DNA of 64,000 bases. It comes from Paenibacillus macerans. Its GTDB lineage: Bacteria; Bacillota; Bacilli; Paenibacillales; Paenibacillaceae. The position numbers and the translations under genes are program-made. The stretch is taken from contig NZ_JAMBOE010000006.1 in assembly GCF_023715465.1 (NCBI RefSeq), forward strand, positions 186,001 through 250,000, read 5' to 3'. Below, piece after piece: positions 8,032 to 17,431 of the stretch. The notes beneath the pieces were generated by a model. The model searched no databases, was not told the DNA's origin, and saw only the letters and a program-made list of their open reading frames with translations. How positions within the stretch are numbered: position 1 is the first letter of the stretch; every line of letters begins with the position of its first letter.

Positions 8032-9432
8032 ATGGGAATTAGTTTAACGGGTTTGGCATCCGGTATGAATACTGCGGATATGGTAAAACAATTAATGAGT
8101 CTTGAAAAAATCCCTTATAATAAACTGGAAACTAAAAAAAGTACACTTACGAACAACAAAAGTATTTTTAACAGCATTAATTTGAAATTGAAAAACCTGC
8201 GGGACGCGGCTTCGGCTTTCACAGACCTCGGTTCTTTTCAAGTGAGCAGTGCATTGAGTTCCGATACGAGCAAATTGACGGCTACGGGCGGAGGTAGTTC
8301 GGTCAGCGGTAATTATACCGTAGAAGTTACAAAACTAGCCAAGCAGCAGATGAATGCGACAACCTCGATTCAGGTTAAGGATGCGGACGGCAAAGACATT
8401 AAGTTTAGCGCTGATGATCTGGCCGCAGCCAAGTCGATTTCGATTGGCGGAAAGAGTATTGTCCTGAACGACGATCTGGACTTAACTAATAAAAGTTATA
8501 GTGATGCGCTTTCGACCATCGCAGGGCAAATCAATAAGCAGTTCGGCGATGTTCAGGCTTCCGTCATTCAAACATCCGATGGATATAAGAGTTTGGTCGT
8601 CACGGCCAAAGACGGGAAAACAATCGATATGAGCGGTACCGGCTCGTTTACTCTAGAAAATAAAGTAGCGGCGCAACCGGCCATTTTAAAAGTTAATGGA
8701 ATTGATATTACCAGTTCCAGCAACACGGTAAAAGATGCTATTCCCGGGGTAACCCTACAACTGTTGGCCGAAGAAACCAAAGTCAATGTTGAGGTCAAGC
8801 AGGATGTGGATAAGATTGCCGAAAAAGTTCAGACTTTTGTCGATGCGTACAATGATGTGGTTAAACTTATTCGCGAAAACACCAAAAAGATTGAGAATGA
8901 AAAAAATGCGGACGGCTCCTATAAAGATTTTAAAACGAATCTCCAAAGCGACTCTTTGCTTAGACAGTTGAATTCAGAATTGTCCGATATCATCAGCAGT
9001 GTTTCCGGAAGTGCGGATAACCTTAGACTTTTGAGCGATATTGGCCTGGAAATCGATAAAGGAAAAAAATCAGCTTCGGAGATGACCGGGGAGATTTCCT
9101 TTGATAAAGAAGTGTTTAAGAAGAAATTGACAGATAATCCGCGCGCTGTAGAAGAATTGTTTAATGGGGAGTCGGGGCTGGGGACTCTGGCCAAGGACCG
9201 GTTATATAACTATACTAAGGCAAACGGTCTGATGGATTTGAAAAAGAAAGGGCTCGAACAAGACATCGATTTTATTGATGAACAAATGGAAAATATGAAT
9301 GTAAGATTAACGCAAAAAGAAGAGAGGCTTACGAAACAATTTACCCAAATGGAAGTTGCGTTAGGAAAGCTGCAAAACCAACAATCCTGGATGGCCGGCC
9401 AGCTTAGTTCGTTGATGTCGTCCAGTAGTTGA
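8032..9432 (+). CDS. fliD: FliD, filament cap protein
   Basis: FliD (HAP2) forms the cap under which flagellin monomers fold at the filament tip. The N-terminus ISLTGLASGMNTADMVKQLM (from residue 3) is the classical FliD start; the C-terminal helices near residues 400-466 include NMNVRLTQKEERLTKQFTQM. The 466-residue length is typical. It is followed by fliS, its chaperone partner gene in many flagellated bacteria, after 36 bases. Confidence 0.95.
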   Translation: MGISLTGLASGMNTADMVKQLMSLEKIPYNKLETKKSTLTNNKSIFNSINLKLKNLRDAASAFTDLGSFQVSSALSSDTSKLTATGGGSSVSGNYTVEVTKLAKQQMNATTSIQVKDADGKDIKFSADDLAAAKSISIGGKSIVLNDDLDLTNKSYSDALSTIAGQINKQFGDVQASVIQTSDGYKSLVVTAKDGKTIDMSGTGSFTLENKVAAQPAILKVNGIDITSSSNTVKDAIPGVTLQLLAEETKVNVEVKQDVDKIAEKVQTFVDAYNDVVKLIRENTKKIENEKNADGSYKDFKTNLQSDSLLRQLNSELSDIISSVSGSADNLRLLSDIGLEIDKGKKSASEMTGEISFDKEVFKKKLTDNPRAVEELFNGESGLGTLAKDRLYNYTKANGLMDLKKKGLEQDIDFIDEQMENMNVRLTQKEERLTKQFTQMEVALGKLQNQQSWMAGQLSSLMSSSS

Positions 9433-9468
9433 TCGTTTTTATAGTTCCTTTTAGGAGATGAACAATCC

Positions 9469-9852
9469 ATGGCTATGCCCAATGCTTACCAAAGCTATCA
9501 AAAAAATAAATACGAGACGGCCTCTCCTCACCGTCTCACCTTAATGCTGTACAATGGAGCCGTGCAATTTGCCGAGCGTGCCCATAAGGCCATTCAAAGC
9601 GGAAGCTTGGAAGATACCAACAAGTACATACAGAAGGTCCAGGACATTATCTATGAATTGATGACTTCCTTGAATGAGCGGGAAGGCGGCGAATTGGCTC
9701 GTAATTTAAAAAATATTTATGTATATTTGATTGATAGATTAGTGCAGGCTAACATCAAGAAAAACGCCGACTACGTCGAAGAGGTTATCCGTCATCTCAA
9801 AGAGCTGCAGTCTGCTTGGGAGCAAATCGGAAAGGAAGTCAGCCTTGGATAA
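9469..9852 (+). CDS. fliS: FliS, flagellin export chaperone
   Basis: FliS binds the C-terminus of flagellin in the cytosol and prevents early polymerisation. The 127-residue product has the YQKNKYETASPHRLTLMLY start (residues 9-27) and YGAVQF-like helix (YNGAVQFAERA) of the family. ATG 9469 follows AGGAGATG. It overlaps the next gene by 8 bases. In B. subtilis FliS also takes part in the FliW-CsrA-flagellin feedback. Confidence 0.94.
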   Translation: MAMPNAYQSYQKNKYETASPHRLTLMLYNGAVQFAERAHKAIQSGSLEDTNKYIQKVQDIIYELMTSLNEREGGELARNLKNIYVYLIDRLVQANIKKNADYVEEVIRHLKELQSAWEQIGKEVSLG

Positions 9853-10249
9853 TCACGACGCTTCAATCATGCCGGAATATCGGGAGCTTTACGTCCAATT
9901 GCTTGAGTACACAAAGCATCAGTTGGAGTTAATATCGGCTGAGGAATCGCTGGAACGCATGACGGAAGTTTATCTGCAGTCGGCGGAAAAGTGGGAGGAG
10001 ATCAGAGGCCGGATTGACCGCATGGCTTTGGAGTTTCCGATGTTAAATGAAGTTCAGGATGCAACTCTGGTAGAGACGATCAAGAACATCCAGGCTTACC
10101 TGCAGAAGATTGAAGCCCGGCTCAGCGATTCGATCCATGAAACGGGCAGTGATTTGCGGACGGTAAAGGATCAAAGGCTGCTGATGAACGCTTATTACGG
10201 CATGGATCGAAGAGGATATCATTCTTTTTATGTTGACGAAAAAAAATAA
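9845..10249 (+). CDS. FliT-like flagellar chaperone
   Basis: A small, highly helical, charged protein of 134 residues directly after and overlapping fliS, the place of fliT in Bacillus. FliT proteins are chaperones for FliD and vary greatly in sequence, so the call rests on position and helical character. The start is TTG 9845, behind AAAGGAAG in the end of fliS; an ATG at 9872 is a possible alternative. It is the last gene before the hag promoter. Confidence 0.65.
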   Translation: MDNHDASIMPEYRELYVQLLEYTKHQLELISAEESLERMTEVYLQSAEKWEEIRGRIDRMALEFPMLNEVQDATLVETIKNIQAYLQKIEARLSDSIHETGSDLRTVKDQRLLMNAYYGMDRRGYHSFYVDEKK

Positions 10250-10269
10250 GAAATTTCTTAGGATAGGTA

Positions 10270-10297
10270 TAAAGTTATATTTTAACTATGCCGATAT
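10270..10297 (+). promoter_or_regulatory. SigD promoter of hag
   Basis: TAAA (10270-10273), 16 bases, then a perfect GCCGATAT (10290-10297). This is the SigD consensus at the expected place upstream of flagellin; transcription should begin near 10304. Confidence 0.88.
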
Positions 10298-10310
10298 ATT
10301 GATTAGGCCA

Positions 10311-10346
10311 CAAGGATGTAGCCAATACAAACCAATCACGGAGGAT
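10311..10346 (+). promoter_or_regulatory. CsrA-binding sites in the hag leader
   Basis: ACAAGGATGT at about 10310-10319 matches ten positions of the known CsrA consensus RUACARGGAUGU, and a second GGA (10340-10342, ACGGAGGATG) overlaps the ribosome site of hag. The two GGA cores are 26 bases apart. Two such sites, one on the Shine-Dalgarno sequence, are how CsrA represses hag in B. subtilis; fliW and csrA lie 3 kb upstream. Confidence 0.65.
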
Positions 10347-10353
10347 GATTAGA

Positions 10354-11175
10354 ATGGGAATGTTTATCAACACAAACGTTGGCGCACTGAACGCTAACCG
10401 CAACCTGAACTTCAACAACACGCAAATGGGCAAGACAATGGAAAAATTGTCTTCCGGTTATCGTATTAACCGTGCTGCGGACGACGCTGCAGGTTTGGCG
10501 ATCTCCGAAAAAATGCGCTTTCAAATCAACGGTTTGACACAAGCGCAACGCAACGCTCAAGACGGTATCTCCCTGATTCAAACGGCTGAAGGTGCTTTGA
10601 CGGAAGTTCACTCCATGCTGCAACGTCTGAACACGCTGGCTAACCAAGCAGCAAACGGAACTTACGACAGCACGGACCGCGAAAAGATCAACTTGGAAGT
10701 TAAGGAGCTTGTTGGCGAAATCAGTAACATTGCTCAAACGGTTAACTTCAACGGTATCGACCTTCTTAAAGCAGATGCTACTGTTGACTTCCAAATTGGT
10801 TCCGATGCTAATACTACAATTGGAATTGATCTTAAAGCTATGACAACTACTGCATTGGGAATTACTAACCTTTCGGTTTCGGGCGCTGATGCAACAAAGG
10901 CGAACCAAGCTATCGCATCTGTTAAATCGGCAATCAGCACAGTATCCACTCAACGTGCTAGTTTTGGTGCTGTTCAAAACCGTCTGGAACACACGGTTAA
11001 CAACTTGGGCGTAATGGTAGAAAACCTGTCCGCTTCCGAATCGCGGATTCGTGACGCTGATATGGCTACTGAAATGACTTCGTTCACGAAGAACCAAATC
11101 CTGGTACAAGCAGGTACAGCAATGTTGGCTCAAGCTAACCAATCTCCACAATCCGTTCTTAAATTGCTCGGATAA
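10354..11175 (+). CDS. hag: Flagellin
   Basis: Major filament subunit, exported by the flagellar type III system. The D0/D1 ends are intact: FINTNVGALNANRNL at the start, SSGYRINRAADDAAGLAISE near residues 32-51, and MLAQANQSPQSVLKLLG at the C-terminus. At 273 residues it has only a short variable segment (about residues 130-190), rich in Ser and Thr (for example SDANTT, MTTTALG), which is where O-linked glycans would sit. I use ATG 10354 (9 bases after GGAGG), not ATG 10345, which directly touches the ribosome site. The downstream island with a Maf transferase suggests that this protein is the glycan acceptor. Confidence 0.96.
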   Translation: MGMFINTNVGALNANRNLNFNNTQMGKTMEKLSSGYRINRAADDAAGLAISEKMRFQINGLTQAQRNAQDGISLIQTAEGALTEVHSMLQRLNTLANQAANGTYDSTDREKINLEVKELVGEISNIAQTVNFNGIDLLKADATVDFQIGSDANTTIGIDLKAMTTTALGITNLSVSGADATKANQAIASVKSAISTVSTQRASFGAVQNRLEHTVNNLGVMVENLSASESRIRDADMATEMTSFTKNQILVQAGTAMLAQANQSPQSVLKLLG

Positions 11176-11190
11176 TATTTAACCTTTTTA

Positions 11191-11222
11191 CGGCCCCCCC
11201 TTTTTGGGGGGCTTTTTGCTTT
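11191..11222 (+). terminator. Intrinsic terminator after hag
   Basis: A 7-bp stem GCCCCCC/GGGGGGC (11193-11199 with 11206-11212) and a 6-base loop, followed by TTTTTGCTTTG. Confidence 0.9.
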
Positions 11223-11291
11223 GTTTACCTATACACTTAAGTTGCTTTTATTCCGATATAATAGATATATTTCAATGAGGGCGTGAGCGAG

Positions 11292-11882
11292 ATGAAGGTA
11301 ATGATTAACCAGCAGCAGGAACAAGTCATCGAGGGAACGATCGAGGAGCTTGATAAATGGTGGAAAGAGGCAACGGGGGCTATTTTTCAAACCGGACAGC
11401 TTATCCACTGCGTTGATATTGACGGTGAAACATTTTATGCTGGATACGAACAATATCTATTTCTTAATGTCGACCAAATACAGTACGTTAATATTAATAG
11501 TTTGTCAAGAATGGAAGGTATAGTGTCTACTGAACAAGAGTTAGACCAATATCTCAGCCGATTCATTCCAGCGGCCAAAAGTGTCGCTAACCAGTTATAT
11601 GGTGGGCTTAATCAGGAAAATGCAGGTTTGTTATCCCAACTTGTGCAGGGGCTGGAATGGATCAGTAGTGCAATTGCTTTAAATGTTAAACTTTATATGG
11701 AGGAAACAGAGACTCTTCCGGAGTATCTTGCTGAAATTGCATCAGTAAATCAACATATTAGCGTTATGCATACCAATATCCAACAAGATGATTTTGTAGG
11801 AGCGAGTGATGTGTTGGAATATGAAATCATTCCTGCTCTTGAAAACTATCATTTACAGTATAAAGAAAAGGTGTCAGCATGA
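11292..11882 (+). CDS. Unknown protein paired with the Maf glycosyltransferase
   Basis: I do not recognise this 196-residue protein. It begins with a glutamine-rich segment, then a mixed alpha/beta first half containing VDIDGETFYAGYEQYLFL, and an all-helical second half (from about residue 75) with features of a four-helix bundle. It has no signal peptide and no membrane segment. Its stop overlaps the maf start (ATGA), so the two are translationally coupled; a chaperone or adaptor for the transferase or for flagellin is an inference. I prefer ATG 11292 (10 bases after GAGGG) over GTG 11283. Confidence 0.6.
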   Translation: MKVMINQQQEQVIEGTIEELDKWWKEATGAIFQTGQLIHCVDIDGETFYAGYEQYLFLNVDQIQYVNINSLSRMEGIVSTEQELDQYLSRFIPAAKSVANQLYGGLNQENAGLLSQLVQGLEWISSAIALNVKLYMEETETLPEYLAEIASVNQHISVMHTNIQQDDFVGASDVLEYEIIPALENYHLQYKEKVSA

Positions 11883-13741
11883 AATTGTTGGAAGCTAACG
11901 AACAGATTTTACATGACAAATATCCCGAGTTGGTCCGGGTTATTGATCACAATGTTCCCAATCGGGAACGATACGAAGTTGTTTATACGAAGAACAATGA
12001 ATTTAACCTGAAGCGGCGCGAAGATGACGGGGATTATTTTTACCATAGTAAATATAATGCCGAAGTGGAAGCTGCTAGATGGGTTCAGGCAACTCTGGAT
12101 GGGAAATTCGATAATGAAGGGCCTTTATTGCTGTTTGGAGTGGGAATGGGCCATTTTTTGAAAGCTGTATTGGAAAAGACCGAGGTTAAACAGATCATTG
12201 TATATGAGCCTGATATAAATGTATTCCATAGCATGTTACAATACCAGGATGTAAGTGGATTGTTAGACAATGATCGTGTTAAGATGGTGGCTTTGGGAGA
12301 ACATGAGCTAATCCTTTCGGAGCTGGCAGATTATATCAGTGGACAATTGTCCGGAACAATTACACTGATCGCTGCACAAATATACAGACGGCTATATAAA
12401 GAAACGTTTAATCAATTAGAAGAAGTGATTAAACACGGAGTTCTCAATAGTCAGTCAAACTTTCAAACTTATCAAAGATATCAAATGGAATGGGTGCGAA
12501 ATATCCTTTATAATATCCCCCATTGTATTGTGAATCCTTCTATAGCCGCTCTTAAAGGAATTAACAACAAAGGGGTAGTGGCGATTATCGGTTCCGGTCC
12601 ATCATTGCAAGAAGATATTCATTTACTTGAGCAATTGAAACAAAATTGCATTCTGATTGCAGCCGGTTCCAGTATTCAGATTTTGCAGCACCATCACATC
12701 GATCCGCATTTTATAGTAACAATGGATGGCGGTGACCCAAATCTAAAAGTTTTTAATAATATAGATCGCGGACGGACTCCCCTGATCTTTGTCAATCATA
12801 GTCATTTTCAAATCCAAGACATGTATCAGTTGGAGATGTTTCATGCCACTTTTGAAGGTGATACGATAAGTCAATACTTGTTGGAAGAGGATATGGGCCC
12901 CTCATTTAAACCAACTGCGTCAGTCACTGGAACAGCCATACAATTAGCGGCTTATATGGGCGCAAAGGATATCATTCTACTCGGGCAGGATTTATCTTTC
13001 CCTGATCAAAAATATTATAGCGCTGGAGCTAATCATGTGACTGAACAAGGCTTGGCCAACGCTCTAAGCAGTGCAACGGAATATGTAGAAAACGTATCTG
13101 GCGGTATGAATCCCACCAATGCGGTTATGACAATTACCCGCAAGAATATAGAAAATATTATCTCTGTTTTACAGCTTAATGGAATAAGTTTTACAAATAC
13201 TTCCGCCAAGGGAGCAAAAATAAAAGGTGCGGAGTGGGAAAGCCTTGAGCACGTCTTAAAGGTATTGCCGGCAAATCCGGTGCCTGCTTTGTATCGTTTA
13301 AATGCCATTTCAGTAACGGAAGAAAACTTAAGTGAAAAAGTTTCGGGAAAAATGAATCAGATATTAAACGAAGCCCAAAAACTGGATAAAAGTTTGACTA
13401 AGATAAAGCAAGAATTGACTTCAATGGCTAAAAACGTAAAAACCAAAAACGTGAATAATTTAAACAAAAATTTGCTGAAAGTCAATAAGCTATGGCAATC
13501 AATAACTGACCAGGACATCTTTAAGTATTTTCATAGTTTTGGACTTGCCCATTTTATCAACCACTATATGAGATTTGTTCCCAAGATCGTTGACGCAACG
13601 AATCCATTCACGAAAGCCTCATTAATTATAGAGCACTTAGGTAAATTAGTAGATGAACTAATTTCTTTCAACCCCCAAATGACTAATTATATCCAACATG
13701 CTCTTCATCGCATGGATCAATTGCATCAACAGGAGGAATAG
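11879..13741 (+). CDS. Maf-type flagellin glycosyltransferase
   Basis: Motility-associated factor (Maf, DUF115-type) proteins are cytoplasmic glycosyltransferases that attach nonulosonic acids, typically pseudaminic or legionaminic acid, to Ser/Thr of flagellin. Two Rossmann-like parts are visible: an N-terminal one with LLLFGVGMGHFLKAVLEKT (near residue 82) and YEPDINVF, and the Maf core with VVAIIGSGPSLQEDI (about residues 233-247), VTMDGGDPN and IILLGQDLSFP. The C-terminal 150 residues are helical. The length of 620 residues fits. The pse operon at 33-45 kb would supply CMP-pseudaminic acid as donor. The stop of the gene before overlaps by 4 bases. Confidence 0.92.
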   Translation: MKLLEANEQILHDKYPELVRVIDHNVPNRERYEVVYTKNNEFNLKRREDDGDYFYHSKYNAEVEAARWVQATLDGKFDNEGPLLLFGVGMGHFLKAVLEKTEVKQIIVYEPDINVFHSMLQYQDVSGLLDNDRVKMVALGEHELILSELADYISGQLSGTITLIAAQIYRRLYKETFNQLEEVIKHGVLNSQSNFQTYQRYQMEWVRNILYNIPHCIVNPSIAALKGINNKGVVAIIGSGPSLQEDIHLLEQLKQNCILIAAGSSIQILQHHHIDPHFIVTMDGGDPNLKVFNNIDRGRTPLIFVNHSHFQIQDMYQLEMFHATFEGDTISQYLLEEDMGPSFKPTASVTGTAIQLAAYMGAKDIILLGQDLSFPDQKYYSAGANHVTEQGLANALSSATEYVENVSGGMNPTNAVMTITRKNIENIISVLQLNGISFTNTSAKGAKIKGAEWESLEHVLKVLPANPVPALYRLNAISVTEENLSEKVSGKMNQILNEAQKLDKSLTKIKQELTSMAKNVKTKNVNNLNKNLLKVNKLWQSITDQDIFKYFHSFGLAHFINHYMRFVPKIVDATNPFTKASLIIEHLGKLVDELISFNPQMTNYIQHALHRMDQLHQQEE

Positions 13742-13743
13742 AC

Positions 13744-14757
13744 GTGAGTATGTATAGAGGAAAGAAAATTTTAATAACCGGGGGGACTGGGACAATAGGT
13801 CAACATCTTGTTAGACGTTTGTTGCAGGAAGAACCCGGTGTTATTCGCATCTTTAGCAGAGATGAATTCAAACAGTTTGAAATGGCGCAGGAGTTGCAGC
13901 AGTTTGCGCAACAGTTGCGTTTCTTAATAGGCGATGTAAGAGATGAGCATAGATTGTCCCGGGCCATGGCGGACGTAGATTATGTCTTTCACTGTGCTGC
14001 TATGAAGCATGTCCCTGCCTGCGAATATAATCCTTTTGAAGCCGTACAAACCAATATAATCGGTACGCAAAATGTAATACAGTCTGCATTGGAAGCTAAA
14101 GTAAAAAAGGTCATTTTTGTAAGTACAGACAAAGCCATTGCCCCAACAAATACTTATGGTGCATCTAAATTAATGGCCGAACGTCTAATTTCTTCTGCAC
14201 AATACCAAGCGGGTTCAGCCAATACCACATTTGCAGCTGTACGTTTTGGAAACGTTATGGGGTCAAGAGGATCTGTCATACCACTTTTTAAAAAGCAGAT
14301 CGAATCTAAGCGTAAAATTACAGTTACTCACAAAAATATGACTCGTTTTATGATGACTATGGAGGAAGCCACTGAGCTAACGCTTAAAGCTGCAGATTAT
14401 GCTCAAGGTGGAGAGGTTTTTGTATTAAAAATGCCTGTAGTTAGATTGGAAGATCTAATAAAAGCTGTGATTCTAGAAATGTCAAAAAAAATAGGAGTAA
14501 CTCCTGAGGAAATAGAGATTGAAGAAATTGGTTTACGGCCCGGTGAAAAAATGTATGAGGAACTTATGACGGAAGATGAAGGAAAACGGGCAAGAGAACT
14601 AACGGAAATGTTTGTCATTCCAAATGAATTTGTTAAAAAGGGAATTTATCCAAATTCAAAGCCTGTTAAAGATGGGAAGTATAGCTCAGAGGATCAAAAA
14701 ATATTGGAATTTGATGAGGTAACAGGGTTGCTAATACGTTCACAGGCTTTGGTCTGA
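13744..14757 (+). CDS. UDP-GlcNAc 4,6-dehydratase/epimerase family (PseB/CapD-like)
   Basis: Short-chain dehydrogenase of the FlaA1/CapD/PseB family acting on UDP-N-acetylglucosamine, the first committed step towards nonulosonic acids. Visible: the NAD loop TGGTGTIGQHL (residues 13-23), IGDVRD, STDKAIAPTNTYGASK carrying the catalytic region with Tyr and Lys of YxxxK, RFGNVMGSRGSV, and LRPGEKMYEEL near residue 260. GTG 13744 follows AGGAGG, 3 bases after maf, so it is in the maf operon. The C-terminal part resembles CapD/LegB-type more than classical PseB, so the stereochemistry of the product is uncertain. One option is the Pal role of the Bacillus Pen/Pal pair, with the SDR at 42854 as Pen. 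Confidence 0.8.
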   Translation: MSMYRGKKILITGGTGTIGQHLVRRLLQEEPGVIRIFSRDEFKQFEMAQELQQFAQQLRFLIGDVRDEHRLSRAMADVDYVFHCAAMKHVPACEYNPFEAVQTNIIGTQNVIQSALEAKVKKVIFVSTDKAIAPTNTYGASKLMAERLISSAQYQAGSANTTFAAVRFGNVMGSRGSVIPLFKKQIESKRKITVTHKNMTRFMMTMEEATELTLKAADYAQGGEVFVLKMPVVRLEDLIKAVILEMSKKIGVTPEEIEIEEIGLRPGEKMYEELMTEDEGKRARELTEMFVIPNEFVKKGIYPNSKPVKDGKYSSEDQKILEFDEVTGLLIRSQALV

Positions 14758-15080
14758 TAGAACGATATAAAGGCTATTCGCAGTTTAGCATGGGTCAACG
14801 AAAATCTATAAATACCGGACAAGGTATACTTGTTGGTGGACAAAGGAATCGTGTTCGGTGAGATGAGCGGGTTGTGGCTCTATACGGATAGCGGTTCTTT
14901 TTCGTTATATATGGAATCAATTTCCAATAAATAAATTCTCTACTCAGTAGAGTAAAATGCCGATATATTATATAACGATAAAAAAGTATAAATTGGCTGG
15001 GAGTCGAGTTATCTTTTGAATAAAATTATTGAAATAGCTTGGAATTGGCATAAGAGAAGATGAAGATTGGAGGGGCAGTC
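14758..15080 (+). other. Intergenic region with a possible coding remnant
   Basis: This 323-base gap contains no convincing gene. A 40-codon frame ending at about 14933 (reading ...YLLVDKGIVFGEMSG...) looks protein-like but begins right after a stop and lacks a ribosome site. It may be the tail of a lost gene or chance. The second half contains the SigD-like element described separately. Confidence 0.3.
14938..14966 (+). promoter_or_regulatory. SigD-like -10 element with a palindrome upstream
   Basis: A perfect SigD -10, GCCGATAT (14959-14966), lies 115 bases before the UDP-xylose synthase gene. At the -35 position there is no TAAA; instead a perfect 7-bp inverted repeat CTCTACT-C-AGTAGAG (14938-14952) covers it, which could be an activator or repressor site. 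A likely start of the second glycan operon. Confidence 0.45.
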
Positions 15081-16028
15081 ATGAAAAGGATATTAGTGAC
15101 GGGTGGCGCTGGTTTTTTGGGATCACACCTAATAGATCGATTGCTAGGGCAAGGGCATGAAATTGTTTGTGTAGATAATTTGCAGACAGGCTCAATTAGG
15201 AATATTGATCATGTGATGGATGCCATTACTTTTATTCAGCATGATATTACTGAGCCGCTTCCTGAACTGGGTGTATTTGATGAGATTTATAATCTGGCTT
15301 GTCCTGCTAGTCCGATTCATTACCAATCCAATCCAATACATACGTTCAAAACAAATGTACTTGGCGCTCTCCAATTGCTTGAAATTGCACGGAAATGTGG
15401 TGCGAAAATTCTGCAAGCTTCGACTTCTGAGGTATACGGAGATCCCATAGTACATCCACAACCTGAGCAATACTGGGGGCATGTGAATCCCATTGGAATT
15501 CGCAGTTGCTATGATGAGGGTAAACGTGGGGCGGAGACACTATTTTTTGATTATGCAAGAATGTATGGTGTTGAAATTAAAGTTGTGCGTATCTTCAATA
15601 CATATGGTCCAAGAATGGATGCAAGAGATGGCCGTGTTGTAAGTAACTTTATAGTACAGTCGCTGCAATACAAACCACTAACTGTGTATGGAGACGGGCA
15701 GCAGACCAGATCGTTTTGTTATGTTGATGATCTTATTGAAGGTGTATTGCGAATGATGGAGACCCCTAAGGAATTTACAGGCCCGATTAATCTGGGAAAT
15801 CCGGATGAGTTCACCATGCTGGAGCTTGCTGAAAAAGTCATGAAATTGACCAAGAATACAACTGTATTACAGTATGAGCCATTGCCAGAGGATGATCCCA
15901 AGCAGCGCAAACCTGTTATCGACGAAGCTGAAAGAGTGCTTAATTGGCGCCCAACAGTATCTCTTGATGAAGGTCTTCAATCTACTATTTTATATTTTGA
16001 GAAAATGATTAATAACACTAATTCGTAG
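15081..16028 (+). CDS. UDP-glucuronate decarboxylase (UDP-xylose synthase)
   Basis: Converts UDP-glucuronic acid to UDP-xylose with a bound NAD. The family hallmark [11 protein letters not shown] (about residues 141-151, containing the YxxxK catalytic pair), the NAD loop [11 protein letters not shown] (residues 7-17), [10 protein letters not shown] and FNTYGPRM are all present. The 315-residue length fits. ATG 15081 follows GGAGGGG. The next gene encodes UDP-glucose dehydrogenase, which makes its substrate, so the pair forms a complete UDP-Glc to UDP-Xyl route. Confidence 0.92.
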   Translation: MKRILVTGGAGFLGSHLIDRLLGQGHEIVCVDNLQTGSIRNIDHVMDAITFIQHDITEPLPELGVFDEIYNLACPASPIHYQSNPIHTFKTNVLGALQLLEIARKCGAKILQASTSEVYGDPIVHPQPEQYWGHVNPIGIRSCYDEGKRGAETLFFDYARMYGVEIKVVRIFNTYGPRMDARDGRVVSNFIVQSLQYKPLTVYGDGQQTRSFCYVDDLIEGVLRMMETPKEFTGPINLGNPDEFTMLELAEKVMKLTKNTTVLQYEPLPEDDPKQRKPVIDEAERVLNWRPTVSLDEGLQSTILYFEKMINNTNS

Positions 16029-16071
16029 AATGCATAATAGGTCTAAATTCAGCATGAAAGCGGGTTACCGT

Positions 16072-17322
16072 ATGAAAGTGGCAGTTATCGGCACGGGGTA
16101 TGTAGGGTTGGTTACAGGTACAATATTATCAGAGATTGGACATACCGTAGTGTGCTTAGATGTAAATGAGGAGAAAATAATTAAATTACAAACAGGTACA
16201 TCTCCAATTTATGAACCAGGCCTTGATGAATTATTACAAAAAAATATCGCAAACCAACGTTTATTTTTTACAACGAATTCTCCAGAAGCATTTCAGCATG
16301 CTGAAATAATAATTATTGCAGTAGGTACACCTCAAGGAGAAAATGGGGCGGCTAATTTGAACCATGTTGAGCAGGCTGCATTGAGTATAGCGAAGAATGT
16401 GGATCACGATGTAATTGTCGTTATGAAGAGCACAGTGCCGGTAGGGATAAATGACTGGGTAGAGAATTTCATTCGTGAAAATAAACAGAACGATATTCAT
16501 GTTGATGTGGTATCTAATCCGGAATTTTTACGTGAGGGTCATGCCATTCATGATTCGTTTTATGGCGATAGGATTATTATTGGAGCAGAAAATAAAACAG
16601 CAGGCGACGCAGTAGAAGCGTTATATAGCAACATTGAAATACCTGTTTTACGTACTGATCGTCGTAGCGCAGAAATGATTAAATACGCCTCCAATGCTTT
16701 TTTGGCTGTAAAAATAAGCTATATTAATCAAATTTCAAATCTTTGCGATAAGTTAGGGGCGGACATTAATGCAGTCGCAGATGGAATGGGTATGGATAAA
16801 CGGATTGGTCGCCAGTTTTTGAATGCGGGGCTAGGGTATGGTGGTTCATGTTTTCCTAAGGACACTGAGTCACTCGTGCAACTAGGTAGAGAAAATAATA
16901 TATCTCTGAGTATTGTAGAATCCGCGATCAAGGCAAATCATGATCAGCGCACATTTTTTATTAATAAAGTGTTGGAACACTTTGATGGGAATGTGAAGGG
17001 GAGAAAGATTGCTGTACTAGGCCTAGCATTTAAACCTGATACTGATGACATGAGAGAGGCTCCATCAATCGATATTATTAAAGAATTAGCAGATAGAGAG
17101 GCGAATATTTTTGCTTATGATCCTGTTGTAAAGTATACGGTTTTCTTAGATGGTATCAATTTGAAGTATGCGGCTTCATTAGAAGAGGCTGTTGTTGGGG
17201 CTGCTGCTGTTCTAATAGTGACAGAATGGAGCGAGTTTATTGGTGTAGATTGGATGCAACTAAGGTCAGTTTTGCAATACGATGTCATATTCGATGGAAG
17301 AAACTTGCTTAATAATAATTAA
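16072..17322 (+). CDS. UDP-glucose 6-dehydrogenase
   Basis: Oxidises UDP-glucose to UDP-glucuronate with two NAD. Seen: N-terminal MKVAVIGTGYVGLVTG NAD motif, SNPEFLREGHAIHD (around residue 153), and the catalytic cysteine in GYGGSCFPKDT (about residues 255-265), followed by the UDP-binding C-terminal domain with AFKPDTDDMREAPS. The start ATG 16072 fits the family N-terminus; the open frame extends 14 codons further upstream. It lies 43 bases after the decarboxylase gene, in the same operon. Confidence 0.94.
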   Translation: MKVAVIGTGYVGLVTGTILSEIGHTVVCLDVNEEKIIKLQTGTSPIYEPGLDELLQKNIANQRLFFTTNSPEAFQHAEIIIIAVGTPQGENGAANLNHVEQAALSIAKNVDHDVIVVMKSTVPVGINDWVENFIRENKQNDIHVDVVSNPEFLREGHAIHDSFYGDRIIIGAENKTAGDAVEALYSNIEIPVLRTDRRSAEMIKYASNAFLAVKISYINQISNLCDKLGADINAVADGMGMDKRIGRQFLNAGLGYGGSCFPKDTESLVQLGRENNISLSIVESAIKANHDQRTFFINKVLEHFDGNVKGRKIAVLGLAFKPDTDDMREAPSIDIIKELADREANIFAYDPVVKYTVFLDGINLKYAASLEEAVVGAAAVLIVTEWSEFIGVDWMQLRSVLQYDVIFDGRNLLNNN

Positions 17323-17431
17323 TTTTTTCTCAATATATTTTCTGGAAATTCGATGCTTACCACTAATGGGAAAGATCCAGGAATTGGAGCACCTTTGCAA
17401 TGTTATTAACAATATTTTAGGGGGAACAACT

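Noticed and set aside
11221..11262. TCCGATAT/TATAAT upstream of the maf partner gene as a promoter
   Set aside because: No -35 for sigma-A or SigD at a usable distance; left out of the feature list.
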